A stretch of 64,000 nucleotides of DNA from Triplophysa rosa (taxonomy: Eukaryota > Chordata > Actinopteri > Cypriniformes > Nemacheilidae): positions 9,426,218-9,490,217 of the forward strand of contig NC_079906.1 in NCBI RefSeq assembly GCF_024868665.1. Reading direction: 5' to 3'. The number at the start of each line of letters is the position of its first letter. The first letter of the stretch is position 1. The notes beneath the pieces are model-generated. The model made no database searches, had not been told where the DNA came from, and saw only the letters and a list, made by a program, of their open reading frames with translations. Positions 12,500 through 22,490 of this stretch are shown here, in pieces. The translations under genes were made by a program, and so were the position numbers.

Positions 12500-12794
12500 G
12501 CCTGGACCCTCAGATCATCTGAGCTTGGCCTTTTGTCCATTCCTCGTTTTCGGCTGTCCACTGTCCACTAAATTATGGAATTCGCTACCCCTTACACTTC
12601 ATAATATATCATCCTTGCCTACCTTCAAGACACAGCTAAAAACTTATCTTTTCAATATGTATTTTGGATAATGTGGCTATATGTGGCCTTATGTGTTTGT
12701 ATTGTGTATGTGGATGTGCAAATGTATTGTATAGCACTATGTGAAGCGACCTTGAGCTATGGAAAGGCGCTATATAAATAAAACTTCTTCTTCA
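12500..12794 (+). mobile_element. 5'-truncated LINE 3' end (CR1/Rex1-like)
   Basis: A short open stretch encodes LWNSLPLTLHNISSLPTFKT and then KTYLF, the typical C-terminus of CR1/L2-group reverse transcriptases. An AT-rich 3' UTR follows, ending CTATGGAAAGGCGCTATATA, AATAAAA and a (CTT)n tail. The tail differs from the L2 element upstream, so this is another family. Only the last 300 bp remain, as expected of incomplete target-primed reverse transcription. Confidence 0.75.
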
Positions 12795-12864
12795 GTTAGA
12801 CTTTTGTTTGTACTCTGAGCAAAAACAACTGAGATTTGAAGGAGTAGTCAGTTGTTTCATTTAA

Positions 12865-13254
12865 AAGGTCCAGTGTATGGAATTTAGTGGCATCTAGCGG
12901 TGAGTTTGTGAATTGCAATCAACGGCTCACTCCACCCCTCACTCCTCCCTTTCAAAGCACTACGGTGGCTGACACAGCACTAAGATGTCGTCACGTTTTC
13001 GCATCTTTGCCGAAGGAGTTGTATTTACGCAACACGCTCTGAAGAGCAGTTTGTCCGTTTAGGGCTACTGTAGAAACAACATGGTGAATTACATGTAAGG
13101 GGACCCGCGGTGTATGTAGATAATAATAGCTCATTCTAAGGTAATAAAAACATAATGCTTCATTATGAAAGGGCTTTATACACCTCTGAAGACATAGGTA
13201 TGTATATTATATAGCATTTATGTCAATAGATCTTCTCAATTACACACTGGACCT
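12865..13254. mobile_element. TTAA MITE, 390 bp (intact copy)
   Basis: Terminal inverted repeats AAGGTCCAGTGT / ACACTGGACCT, flanked on both sides by TTAA (12861-12864, 13255-13258). The interior includes GGCATCTAGCGGTGAG. A second copy at 30611-33183 is the same family but split by a hAT. At 12979-12986 this copy shows the unoccupied target ACTAAGAT, which serves as an empty-site control. Confidence 0.85.
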
Positions 13255-13542
13255 TTAATTATTAACATAGTCTCAGTTGTTTGTCTTAAAATGGCTTAAG
13301 GAGAAATAAAAACAGAAACAAATGAAACTACTGTTCTCTTTATTAATGAAAAAATAAAGGAGGAAAATGATTTGTGATCTGAAGCCACATCAGATCACAT
13401 ATGGTTATGCGATTTTGGTAAATTTGATGAGAAATGTTTTAGTTCGTTTTGGGATCTTGAATAATATAGATTTTTTTGATAGCAGACTTGTCAAATCTGA
13501 GCTCGGTTTCATACGAGATATGAAACCATCATGTAATTCATA

Positions 13543-14025
13543 CACTGCCCTTCCAAAAAAAAGTCACAGACTCGAATATTTCGTTGGACCGCCATTTGCT
13601 GTGATTACGGCACGCATTCGCCATGGCATCGTTTCGATAAGCTTCTGCAATGTCACAACATTAATTCCCGTCCAGAGTTGCATTAATTTTTTGCCAAGAT
13701 CTTGTATTGATGATGGGAGAATCGGACCACTTTGCAAAGTCTTCTCCAGCACATCCCAAAGCTTCTCAATGGGGTTAAGGTCTGGAATCTGTGGTGGCCA
13801 ATCCATGTGTGAAAATGATGTCTCATGCTCCCTGAACCACTCTTTCACAATTTGAGCCCGATGAATCCTGGCATTGTCATATTGGGATATGCCCATGCCA
13901 TCAGGAAAGAAAAAATCCATTGATGGAGTAACCTGGTCATTGGTTGCTGAACCTAGACCAGACCAACTGCAGCAACCCCAGATCATAGCACTGCCCAGGT
14001 GGTGACTTTTTTTGGACAGGCAGTG
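13543..14025 (-). mobile_element. internally deleted Tc1-like transposon, 483 bp
   Basis: Terminal inverted repeats CACTGCCCTTCCAAAAAAAA and CACTGCCTGTCCAAAAAAAG (right end read inward), both continuing to GTCAC. TA dinucleotides flank them at 13541-13542 and 14026-14027, the Tc1/mariner target. The transposase remnant reads on the minus strand. Complete Tc1-like elements are about 1.2-1.6 kb, so the N-terminal DNA-binding half and much of the UTRs are missing. Confidence 0.9.
13564..13986 (-). pseudogene. Tc1-like transposase, C-terminal fragment
   Basis: An open frame of 140 codons matching the end of the Tc1 DD34E catalytic domain: [12 protein letters not shown] at the start, the second Asp in [10 protein letters not shown], and the Glu in [10 protein letters not shown]. 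It ends near the left terminal repeat. The first catalytic Asp and the paired-like helix-turn-helix domains are absent, so it cannot be a working transposase. The frame itself is uninterrupted, which suggests a fairly recent internal deletion. Confidence 0.9.
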
Positions 14026-14392
14026 TATATTTGTGAGATTTTAGGCTCTTTTACTCTTGAGAAAAATCTAAGAGGAAGATGTAATTTCCTCCCCAATGTT
14101 GACAAGAAAAGAGATTTTCTTTTTAATGGGTGATGTCACAGAAATTGACACTGTAAAAAAATATTACAGAATTTTCACATATTTTTAAAATGTGAAATTA
14201 CACAAATAGACTACAAATTTACAAGCCGAGTCTAAAATAGCATGAAAAATGTGTACTTTCAGCTCCCCACATGCAGCGTCTTATTACTTTCACTTCATAG
14301 AGTGTGCGATAAAGAAAGTCAAGTATTAAAGCCTTTTGAAGAGTGTTCCGTCTCTCTCATTTTTTGCTTATCTGTCTGTCTTATCATTGCAG

Positions 14393-14536
14393 GGTGAAGT
14401 TAAAAGATGGCGTGGCATTCCTCGGTGCCCGACCCAGTAACCCCACACTGTGGATGGTTAGTCAAGATGTGAGGACAGAAGGACATAGGATTGTGACCCT
14501 GCACTGTCGCCGGAAGGAGTCCAGCTATGGACTGAG
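14393..14536 (+). CDS. tmem132: TMEM132-family internal exon (exon A)
   Basis: A 144-bp exon with a strong acceptor (pyrimidine tract TCTGTCTGTCTTATCATTGCAG ending at 14392) and donor AG|GTCAGT at 14537. One base completes the previous codon, 47 full codons follow, and AG is left over (phase 2). The peptide starts VKLKDGVAFLG, continues GARPSNPTLWMVSQDVR and ends LHCRRKESSYGL. This resembles the TMEM132 extracellular segment of the type K-K-G-V...W-x-V...C-x-K-K. TMEM132 proteins are single-pass type I membrane proteins with Ig/cadherin-like extracellular folds, linked to neural cell adhesion. The spliced codon with exon B is AGC (Ser), giving YGL-S-MEPGW. The paralogue (A-E) cannot be fixed from 48 residues. 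The preceding exon is not recognisable in 1-14392. Confidence 0.8.
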
Positions 14537-14948
14537 GTCAGTTCACTGTCAGCTCTGTCATCTGAAGGCAGGCCTGACACATTTACTTATGCAGTGGTGT
14601 ATGAAATATTCAAGTGCCTCATATGTTGCTGTCTCAGGTTGTCAAATAGCAAGTCAGAATAGTCTATGAATTAGATAAGGAAGGCATCGCCCCTTTTTAG
14701 GCGTATTTCTGTGGATGGAGGTTATTAAAAGCACTCGGAATAGTGACATCATGTACCCGGGAAGTATAGGGCTGTAGTCCGATTCCAGCCGTTCTCTGTA
14801 GTCCTTGAAAAGCGAATTCTGTTAAAGACAATATCTTGGCACTGAACTTTGAGCTTTATCATTTTGCAGGTATTGTTTATGCTCTAACAGCAACATTACA
14901 CACTAACTAAAGGTTGAAAAATGGGATCGCAGGGACTGGGACCTTTAA

Positions 14949-15237
14949 AGCTATAGTTCATCTAAAAATGAAAATTCCTTCATTTACTCATCCTCATCAT
15001 TCCATACCTGTTTGACTTTCTTTCTTGAGAACACAAAATATATTTTTAAGTACGTTGACAAATAACTAAACAACATTGGCCCCCTTTGACTTCCATTGTA
15101 TGGACACAAAACCACCGAGACATTTCTGTAAAAATCTCCTTTTTTGTTCCACAGAACAAAGAGTCATATACAGATTTTAAATGAAATTTGGGTGAATAAA
15201 TAATGACATATTTTTTATTTTTAGTTGAAATATCCCT
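14949..15237. mobile_element. TTAA MITE of the AGGGATAGTTCACCC type, 289 bp
   Basis: The left tip AGCTATAGTTCATCTAAAAA and right tip ...TTTTTAGTTGAAATATCCCT are imperfect inverse copies. TTAA flanks lie at 14945-14948 and 15238-15241. The interior keeps TCATTTACTCATCCTCATC, the usual body of this abundant fish family. It sits about 410 bp downstream of exon A. Confidence 0.85.
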
Positions 15238-16798
15238 TTAATTGGCCAAATACGTTTTGACGCATCTGTACAGTAGGTATAGTGTGTGTTTTTAAGTAGA
15301 CTAGTTTTAAGATTTTCTCTGACTTTCAGAAAGTAATATTGGGATTAGTAACAAGTCTTGGACATCAAGAGAGATATTAAAAGAAAGATTTTAATACCAT
15401 GTGATGGACTTTAGAGTGTGGTTAAAAATACTTTGAATTTGTTGGAAGTCAAAAGCAGAATTATATCTAGTGGATATTTAAACTTAGATGAGACCATTTT
15501 AACATTGTTCAGCGTCGGGGTAAAGCACAGTTTCAACTTTCACGCTAGCCTGTCTTCACATTTTAATCTTGCCTTATAGGAAAGAGTTAACAGCATATCT
15601 TCATTTCCCATCCTATTACAACAAGAATATTAAATCAGTGATCCGAGGGGGCCTAAAAGTTGTTCCTTCCATTTCCCAATCTCATTTGCATGCTCAAATT
15701 AATCTGGCAAACAGGAAACTGTGTTGATGGATGTAGAAGAAAAAAACCCCACAGTGGTCGTAATTAAGTGCGGATTTACAATCTTTGTGTGTCATCATGC
15801 TCATAATCGCATTTCTTCACAGATCTGGAAACAGCGTTAATGAACTGGCCTCCGCATTGACAGGTGTAATTTTACGCATTAAATGTGGTTTGGTGGAGGT
15901 CTGTAAACTTGAAAGATCCAGCCCAGCGCTGTCACGAGCTAGAAAATCTAACACGCTGGTAAACAGGCCTTTTGCGTTTTATCATGCACCTTGTCTGTAT
16001 TTGCAATTAAAACTTTATTTTAGTTTTAACACTAACTGAATGGAGTTCAAACCAATGTTTTTTTATGTTTGAAAGTCTATTCAATGCCATCTGAGCTCCA
16101 GAGTAATGTACACGTTGTGCAGTATTAACATCAGATACCCTCCTCCCGAAATCCCATCGAGAGATGCGCCTGAGATGAATGTTACTACCAGATGTTAACA
16201 GCAATGTTATTCCAGGTGTAACCAATTTGACCTCCTGTAATCTGAATTGAAGTCCACCCAGGCAAGAGTGTAATACCATGTGTAAACAACCTTTGAATTT
16301 ATGAGTGTGCTAAGATGCCGAGCAAACAGCAAACTAAAACATGAATAAACCAGCTTTTCTGCTTTGTTTTTGTACTGTATGTTTGGACAGCTGTATCAAT
16401 GAAATTCTTATAAAAGTGTCGTTGTGGGAATGCAGGGTCTCTTAAGAACAGTCATGAAAGCACTGTATGAATGTTGAATTCTTTCTACTTGAGTTGGGGG
16501 GGATCTGTGGCCATGAGCTAAAACACAGACAGTGATATAAATAGATTTCAAAGCAGTTTTTTAGACTCATCTCCTCGCGTCTCTTGGCTCTTCAGAAGTT
16601 GAATTACAGTATATGGCTGAATTTAACCACAGGCACAAAATAGGTCAGTGCGCTGCTGTAAAATGAATTCTACTTCAATTGTATAGGTTAAAACAGCATA
16701 ACGTTAATTTAGTGAAATATTCCCCTCCAGTAGATTGTCACCGTGTCAGAGTGTGGTATGTATGTGTGTATGCCTGGTTAAGTCTAGTTATTTAAAGG
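15238..16798. other. intronic, nothing recognised
   Basis: Mixed-composition intron. A small open frame at 15785-16039 shows no domain. Nothing repetitive stands out. Confidence 0.45.
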
Positions 16799-16830
16799 AA
16801 TAGTTCATCCAGATTCTGTAAAATGCTGTT
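16799..16830 (+). repeat. fragment of TTAA MITE tip
   Basis: TTTAAAGGAATAGTTCATCC is the left tip of the AGGGATAGTTCACCC family. No right end follows. Confidence 0.55.
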
Positions 16831-17110
16831 AAATCATTTGCTTCTTTTAATTTTCCTACAGTATATATCTTCAAACCTGTGATTTGTTTCTTCAACTTTT
16901 ATGTTATGTTGAGACCTGACTCCCCTAGTCCACGTTTACGTTATTATATGCAATTTGCCTAAATACTTAATAATTCACATTTGATTTCATGTGAATAAAG
17001 AATTTGAGGGTCAGGATGGAAAGACATGAATGTAAATTAATAAATAATCTAATAATCTAATAATAGAAATAATCTTATCAATGGTCATTTTTTGTACAAT
17101 TTTGATTTAA

Positions 17111-17205
17111 AGGGATAGTTCACTCAAAAATAAAAAAATCTGTCATTATTTACTCACTCATATTTCGTTCCAAACCTGTATGACTTTCTTTTGCTGGGTA
17201 TATAA
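17111..17205 (+). repeat. left half of AGGGATAGTTCACCC-type MITE
   Basis: A TTAA (17107-17110) precedes AGGGATAGTTCACTC, then CTGTCATTATTTACTCACTC and CAAACCTGTATGACTTTCTT. The right half is replaced by the low-complexity block that follows. Confidence 0.75.
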
Positions 17206-17229
17206 ATATGGGAGGCAAATCCTGCCAAA

Positions 17230-17660
17230 TTTAAATAAATAAATTAAACGATGAAAATGAAAATGAAAACCAGATTAGCAATTTCATTATACACAACTGC
17301 GTGCACAATATGTGCCAAAATGAAAAATAAAATGAAATTATTTCATTTTCATTTTCATTTTTACACTGACAATGCGTTGTCCCTGTCAAATTGAAAAAGA
17401 AAATGCAATTGGTGATTTGACATTTCATTTTCACTAAAATCTCGAGGCAAGACTGCCAATTTGAAAATGAAAAGGCAAATGTGAAAAATAAATTGTAAAA
17501 ACATTTTTTACAAAGGTTTTATTAATGTTCACGCAATAATACTGACACAATTCAAATTAAAATGTAAACTTTGATTTTCATTTTATTTTATTTTCTCTTC
17601 TCTTTTATTTCATTTTCGTTTTCGTTTTCGTTTTCATCTTCGTTTTCATTTTCTTGTTCA
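17230..17660. repeat. low-complexity block of (ATTTTC)n / (GAAAAT)n
   Basis: Runs such as GAAAATGAAAATGAAAAC (about 17250), ATTTCATTTTCATTTTCATT (about 17340) and TTTTCGTTTTCGTTTTCG (about 17615) occur in both orientations around a less repetitive core. It may be a fold-back element with simple-repeat arms; no family is recognised. Confidence 0.7.
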
Positions 17661-18154
17661 CGGTCATGCAAATTACATGTTAATTAGTGGGTGTGGACGA
17701 GCGTCTGCATTACTGGGAACGCCCACAAAAACGTCATATCCGTTTATTCGAACGAACGTGTGTAGACCTTGTCAGGCGCTTGGCCTTAGCGCTTTGTAAT
17801 GATGACGATGACTGTGCCTGGTGCAATACCGAAAATTGTTGTGTGGTGTTCTGCATCTCTGATAAGTTAACAGACGAACAAACTAAAGCATTGGAGAGCC
17901 CGTATCTCTAGCGTGCCCTGAAACATGCCGGAGCGCGATTGTCCCCACTCCGCCGCTGACCTGCTCTTACACTGGACATTACCATCCGCACCCGAGCACG
18001 CTATCATCATTACACTGTGACTGCTTTTAAGAAAACATAAACAAAGCGATCTTTCTCAGCACAATAGAATCCATCGTAATGTTCGGTTTGAGGTTGATAA
18101 GATGTGTTTAACCTCACGCACGCTGTGCGCAGACCAATTCGCTTATGGTATCAC
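17661..18154. other. CpG-containing unassigned stretch
   Basis: Richer in GC and CpG than its surroundings (for example CGAACGAACGTGTG, GCGCGATTGTCC). It contains an open frame of 74 codons (17687-17911, Cys-rich in the middle) with no recognisable domain. It directly precedes the large inverted repeat and could be part of the same unknown element. Confidence 0.4.
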
Positions 18155-18566
18155 AAGAGCGGCTCATATGTGTTTAAATCAGCCCCGCGTACTTCATTCA
18201 TTATGATTATGAGCCAATCGTTATACAAAGTGCTGCACTATGTTATGAACGCATGTTTTAAATGATGCGCCTGTTTAAATTCCTTGAAGTTCACCTGTCA
18301 TACCAAAAAACATCTAATACCTACAACACTTATAAGTGCAGGCCTGTGTCACCGCGCCGTGGGACAAAAAAAACCATTCGAATGAATTAATAGTGTGTGC
18401 GTATTAGATGTTTTTTGGTATGACAGCTGAACTTCAAGGAATTTAAACAGGCGCATCATTTAAAACATGCGTTCATAACATAGTGCAGCACTTTGTATAA
18501 CGATTGGCTCATAATCATAATGAATGAAGTACGCGGGGCTGATTTAAACACATATGAGCCGCTCTT
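18155..18566. repeat. near-perfect 166-bp inverted repeat with 80-bp spacer
   Basis: Arms 18155-18320 and 18401-18566 are reverse complements at 165 of 166 positions by eye; the one mismatch is C versus G in GTTCACCTGTC / GACAGCTGAAC. Outer tips are AAGAGCGGCTCATATG / CATATGAGCCGCTCTT and inner tips CATCTAATAC / GTATTAGATG. The spacer has no obvious repeat. Transcripts would form a long hairpin. The family is unknown, and neither a TTAA nor an obvious 8-bp duplication is seen at the outer tips. Confidence 0.9.
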
Positions 18567-19098
18567 ATTAACTTATTAACTTAATTTAACTTATTAACAG
18601 TTAAACAAATACTAAACAAATGTTTTCTTTGATGAATTGCCGTGCGGGAGCCGTATGTACCACCACAATACAATCACTTAAAAAAACCTTTTACCATAAA
18701 AATAACCTGCAGTACAGTTTAATATTATTTAAACTAATCTCAGTGTGAAAACCAGTCTACCAAAATTTAATTAACATAGAAGTAAAATTTTATTGTAGTC
18801 TTGCAAGTGAGAAAAAAAACAGACTGATAGCTGTCACGACCCAGGTCAGGTCGGGGTAATTGTCTGCACGGGAACGGTCTTGTTTTTGTTGAGCACGTGG
18901 AAGCTGTCTACTGACGGCTGACCACGTGCTCGGAGTCTGCGTCACTGTTCCCGCCCTCTTGTCTCCATTAGGGTTTTTCTTGCACTGGTGTTTTTCCACT
19001 CAGCTCTCACACCCCTGTTCTCACTTCCCTCATTAAGCCCACTTGTTCCCGCATTTGTCCCACACCTGTTGACTATTCCAGCCCATCTAGGTTTCCTT

Positions 19099-19103
19099 TA
19101 TAA
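19099..19103 (+). promoter_or_regulatory. TATA box of gypsy LTR
   Basis: CCTTTATAATCCC context. The predicted start falls about 28 bases later, near 19127, at the start of the self-priming segment. Confidence 0.7.
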
Positions 19104-19126
19104 TCCCTTGATGTTTCTTGTCCTGT

Positions 19127-19137
19127 GTCTGACCGTT
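19127..19137 (+). promoter_or_regulatory. putative self-primer at RNA 5' end
   Basis: GTCTGACCGTT is exactly complementary to AACGGTCAGAC at 19706-19716. In Tf1/sushi elements the 5' end of the RNA folds back and primes minus-strand synthesis instead of a tRNA. The same motif is present in the 3' LTR (22703-22713), and a close variant occurs in the solo LTR at 54396-55193. Confidence 0.75.
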
Positions 19138-19698
19138 GTGTGTTTTCCACTACAGACTGACCTAGGTGCTGCTGCGGCTCACCTATAGCATCTCGATATC
19201 CTCTTGGATTCCTTAGCCTTAGCCTTAGCCTTGCTACAGTCCTAGTCATAGCCTTAGTCCTAGCTACTCTAGTCATTTTGCCTTCACGAACGTGCTTCAC
19301 TTGACTCTGTTTTCCTTAGCTTTTCCAGTGTGTTCTCACCTCTCTCCCATCACGTCCCAGGTCTGCTCTCTGTCTACGCAGTATCCGTTGGTGTCCCGTC
19401 CGGTGGCCTCGCTCCACACCCGACCTAACAACAGTCGCATCAGGGGCGCGATCTTCGCCACGAGATACCACTTCTCTCTCCTCCTGAGAGTTGGTTCGAG
19501 GAAGACCCTTGAACCCCAACTACTGACCCCTTACCCCGGCGGGGGATTCTCGACACTCTTCGGAGTACTCTCCCATTCCGGTGGTGTATCTTTCTGCTTC
19601 CCGCGGCTGTGCATTCCTTGGCTGTTTGGATTATTGACTGTTGCTATTTACTAATAAAGCTTTTTCCCGCATTTGGGTCTCTCTGAGCTTTGTCGACC

Positions 19699-19893
19699 AT
19701 GACAGAACGGTCAGACCAACATCACGACCCAGCGGGACCGGATCCCTTACGCACGGCGCTTCAACAACAGGGCATTTTGCTGGGACAGCAGGCGTCGCGC
19801 CTCACCGTTGCAGCTTCAGGTTTCGGAACTCCTCCATGGTACCAACGGCGCTGCGGGATCACCATTTTCTCCACCACGCGGAGCCTCTACTGA
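19699..19893 (+). pseudogene. gag, N-terminal remnant
   Basis: The ATG lies inside the last bases of the LTR (CCATGACA), giving MTERSDQHHDPAGPDPLRTA and then LQQQGILLGQQA, a typical start of fish gypsy Gag. The frame runs into a stop at 19893 after unrelated-looking residues. Capsid, the zinc knuckle, protease and the first half of RT are all absent; the join to RT lies near 19935. The primer site overlaps the gag coding sequence. Confidence 0.8.
19706..19716 (+). promoter_or_regulatory. primer-binding site, self-priming type
   Basis: AACGGTCAGAC begins one base after the LTR, the normal place for a primer site. It lacks the usual TGG start of tRNA-primed sites and pairs over 11 nt with the predicted 5' end of the transcript. 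Confidence 0.75.
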
Positions 19894-19938
19894 TCCAGCT
19901 CCTCTCCACCCTCCTGGCGACGCAGTTTTTTACAGGGA

Positions 19939-22490
19939 GCCCGGGTCTTCACTAAGTTAGACCTCCGCAACGCCTATCATCTGGTCCGCATTGACGAGGG
20001 GGACGAGTGGAAGATGGCATTTAATACACCATCGGGACATTATGAGTATTTGGTTCTTCCGTTCGGGCTGACCAATGCTCCTGCCGTCTTCCAGAGCTTC
20101 ATCAATGACGTGTTGGGTGACATGATTAACCGATTTGTCTTTGTGTACCTGGATGATATCCTCATTTTTCCCCCTCTCTCCAGGAACACACCCAACAGGT
20201 CAGAGGGGTTCTCCGGCGCCTTCTCGAGAATCAGTTATTCGTCAAGGCGAAGAAGTGCGAATTCCACTCCGATACCGTTTCGTTCCTTGGCCATGTGATT
20301 TCACCCCGAGGCATGGGACCGGATGACGCCAAGATTAAGGCTGTTGCCACATGGCCCATTCCCGACTCTCGTAAGGCTCTGCAGCGGTTCCTGGGGTTCG
20401 CCAACTTTTACAGGCGGTTCATCCGGGGTTTCGGCCAGGTGGCCGCACCGCTCACAGCGTTGACCTCCACCAAGGTCTCGTTCTCCTGGAACTCCCTCGC
20501 TCAGGTAGCCTTTGAGAAACTTAAGTCCCGGTTTGTCTCTGCTCCTGTGCTCTGTTTTCCAGATCCGGAACGTCAGTTTATTGTCGAGGTCGATGCTTCC
20601 GATGTCGGGGTAGGCGCAGTCTTGTCCCAGCGTGCCAGTCATGATGAGAAGGTGCATCCGTGCGCTTTCTTTTCTCATCGCCTGAGCCCTGCGAAACGGA
20701 ATTACGATATCAGCAACAGAGAGCTGCTGGCGGTTCGTCTAGCCTTGGGTGAGTGGCGTCACTGGTTGGAGGGTTCGACGCAGCCGTTCTTGGTCTGGAC
20801 GGACCATAAGTACTTAGAATATGTCCGTTCAGCCAAGAGGTTGAACTCTCGTCAGGCCCACTGGGCACTGTTCTTCGGCAGGTTCAACTTCACCCTGTCG
20901 TACCGGCCAGGTTCAAAGAATATTAAGCCTGACGCCCTTTCCCGTCTGTTCAAGAGCCCGGGCAGGGAGGAACCTCTCGACTCTATCCTTCCTAGGGATA
21001 GAGTGGTCGGTGCCCTTGCCTGGGAGATCGAACAGCGGGTGGCAGAGGCCGGTCGCAGGGTGCAAGTGCCGAGGGGGTGCCCAGCAGGTCGGTTGTTTGT
21101 TCTTCCTCGGCTGCGCTCGGAGGTCCTCCAGTGGTGTCATTCTTCCAGGCTGGTGGGCCATCCAGGGGTCAAGGGAACCATGGCGTGCGTACGTCAATGG
21201 TTTTGGTGGCCGTCAACTCCCGATGATGTCAGACAGTTCGTGTTGGCTTGCCCGGTCTGCGCTCAGAGCAAGACTTCTCGCCGTCCACCTGCAGGTCTGC
21301 TTCGGCCCCTTCCCATTCCCTCCCGACCATGGTCACACATTGCCCTGGACTTTGTCACTGACCTTCCCCTGTCTAGAGGCAATACCGTTATTCTTACGGT
21401 GGTGGACCGGTTCTCCAAGGCCCATTTTATTCCTCTTCCCAAGCTTCCCTCCGCCCGGGAGATGTCCCAGCTGATGGTGGACCACGTCGTCCGGCTCCAC
21501 GGCCTTCCGGTCGACGTTGTGTCCGATAGGGGTCCTCAGTTCACCTCCCGGTTCTGGAAAGAGTTCTGCAGGCAGATCGGGGCCTCTACGAGTCTGTCCT
21601 CAGGTTTCCATCCTCAGACCAATGTACAGTGCGAGAGAGCCAACCAGGAACTTGGACGGAGACTCCGCTGTCTGACATCCAACAACCCCGGCTCCTGGAG
21701 CCAACAGCTCTCATGGGTGGAATACGCTCACAACTCCCTTCCCGTCTCTGCCACAGGTATGTCTCCATTTGAATGCTCTCTTGGATTTCAACCCCCTCTG
21801 TTTCCCCTTCAGGAACTCGATGCTGCAGTTCCCTCAGCTCTGGCCTTTGTCCGACGGTGCCACCGGACTTGGACAAGGGCAAGAGAGGTTTTGGCCCGAA
21901 CCTCTCTGAGGACTAAAGCAGCGGCCGACAGTCACCGGACTCCTCCCGCCGCCTATGTGTGCGGTCAACGGGTATGGCTTTCCACCAAGGACCTGTCTCT
22001 CTGGGTGCCTTCACGCAAGCTGGCTCCCAGGTTCATTGGGCCATTCTGTATCGCCAAGGTGGTCAATCCAGTGGCTGTGCGGCTCAAGCTTCCTCCTACT
22101 CTTGGTCGAGTTCACCCTGTATTTCATGTGTCCAGGGTCAAGCCCGTAGTCATGTCCCATCTTAACCCTGCCAGTTCTCGGCCCACCCCCCATCCCCGCG
22201 GCTTGTGGATGGGATTCCCGTGTATACTGGACGTTCGCCGCCGCGGCAGGGGCTTCCAGTACTTGGTGGACTGGAAGGGTTATGGCGCAGAGGAGAAGTC
22301 ATGGATACCTTCTCGGGATGTGCTGGACTGGTCGTTGATCGTGGACTTCCACCGGAGACGAGGTGAGACCCCTCCCCTAGCGCCTAGGGGTGCTGGTGGG
22401 GGGGTACTGTCACGACCCAGGTCAGGTCGGGGTAATTGTCTGCACGGGAACGGTCTTGTTTTTGTCGAGCACGTGGAAGCTGTCTACTGA
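19939..22490 (+). pseudogene. gypsy pol: RT (C-terminal part), RNase H, integrase, chromodomain
   Basis: The first frame starts at the deletion join with [18 protein letters not shown] and includes the catalytic YLDDILIF. A one-base loss in the T/C run near 20168 shifts the frame. The main frame then runs from about 20295 to 22490 (731 codons, no internal stop). Numbered from 20295: RNase H Asp100, Glu143, Asp170 and Asp213; integrase zinc finger His282, His289, Cys319, Cys322; catalytic Asp352, Asp411, Glu447 (35 residues between the last two). A chromodomain-like end follows ([19 protein letters not shown]). The frame ends inside the 3' LTR. With no gag, no protease and a frameshift, the copy cannot move by itself, although its integrase region looks complete. 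Confidence 0.92.
22390..22407 (+). promoter_or_regulatory. polypurine tract of gypsy element
   Basis: A G-rich run (GTGCTGGTGGGGGGGTAC) directly before the 3' LTR, the expected plus-strand primer. It is also read as the end of pol. Confidence 0.7.

Larger units (their letters stand above)
18832..19704 (+). repeat. gypsy 5' LTR
   Basis: Begins TGTCACGACC and ends CCATGACA (TG...CA). TATAA lies at 19099-19103 and the polyadenylation signal AATAAA at 19653-19658. A (CCTTAG)n stretch near 19212 has one unit fewer than in the 3' LTR. The segment GTCTGACCGTT at 19127-19137 lies where transcription should begin, and its exact reverse complement forms the primer site just after this LTR. Confidence 0.95.

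Noticed and set aside
13367..13855. Plus-strand frame of 162 codons
   Set aside because: Mostly the antisense of the Tc1 transposase fragment.
19292..19654. 120-codon frame in the gypsy LTR (also 22874-23236, and 54817-55191 in the solo LTR)
   Set aside because: LTR R/U5 sequence; open by chance and shared between LTR copies because they are copies.
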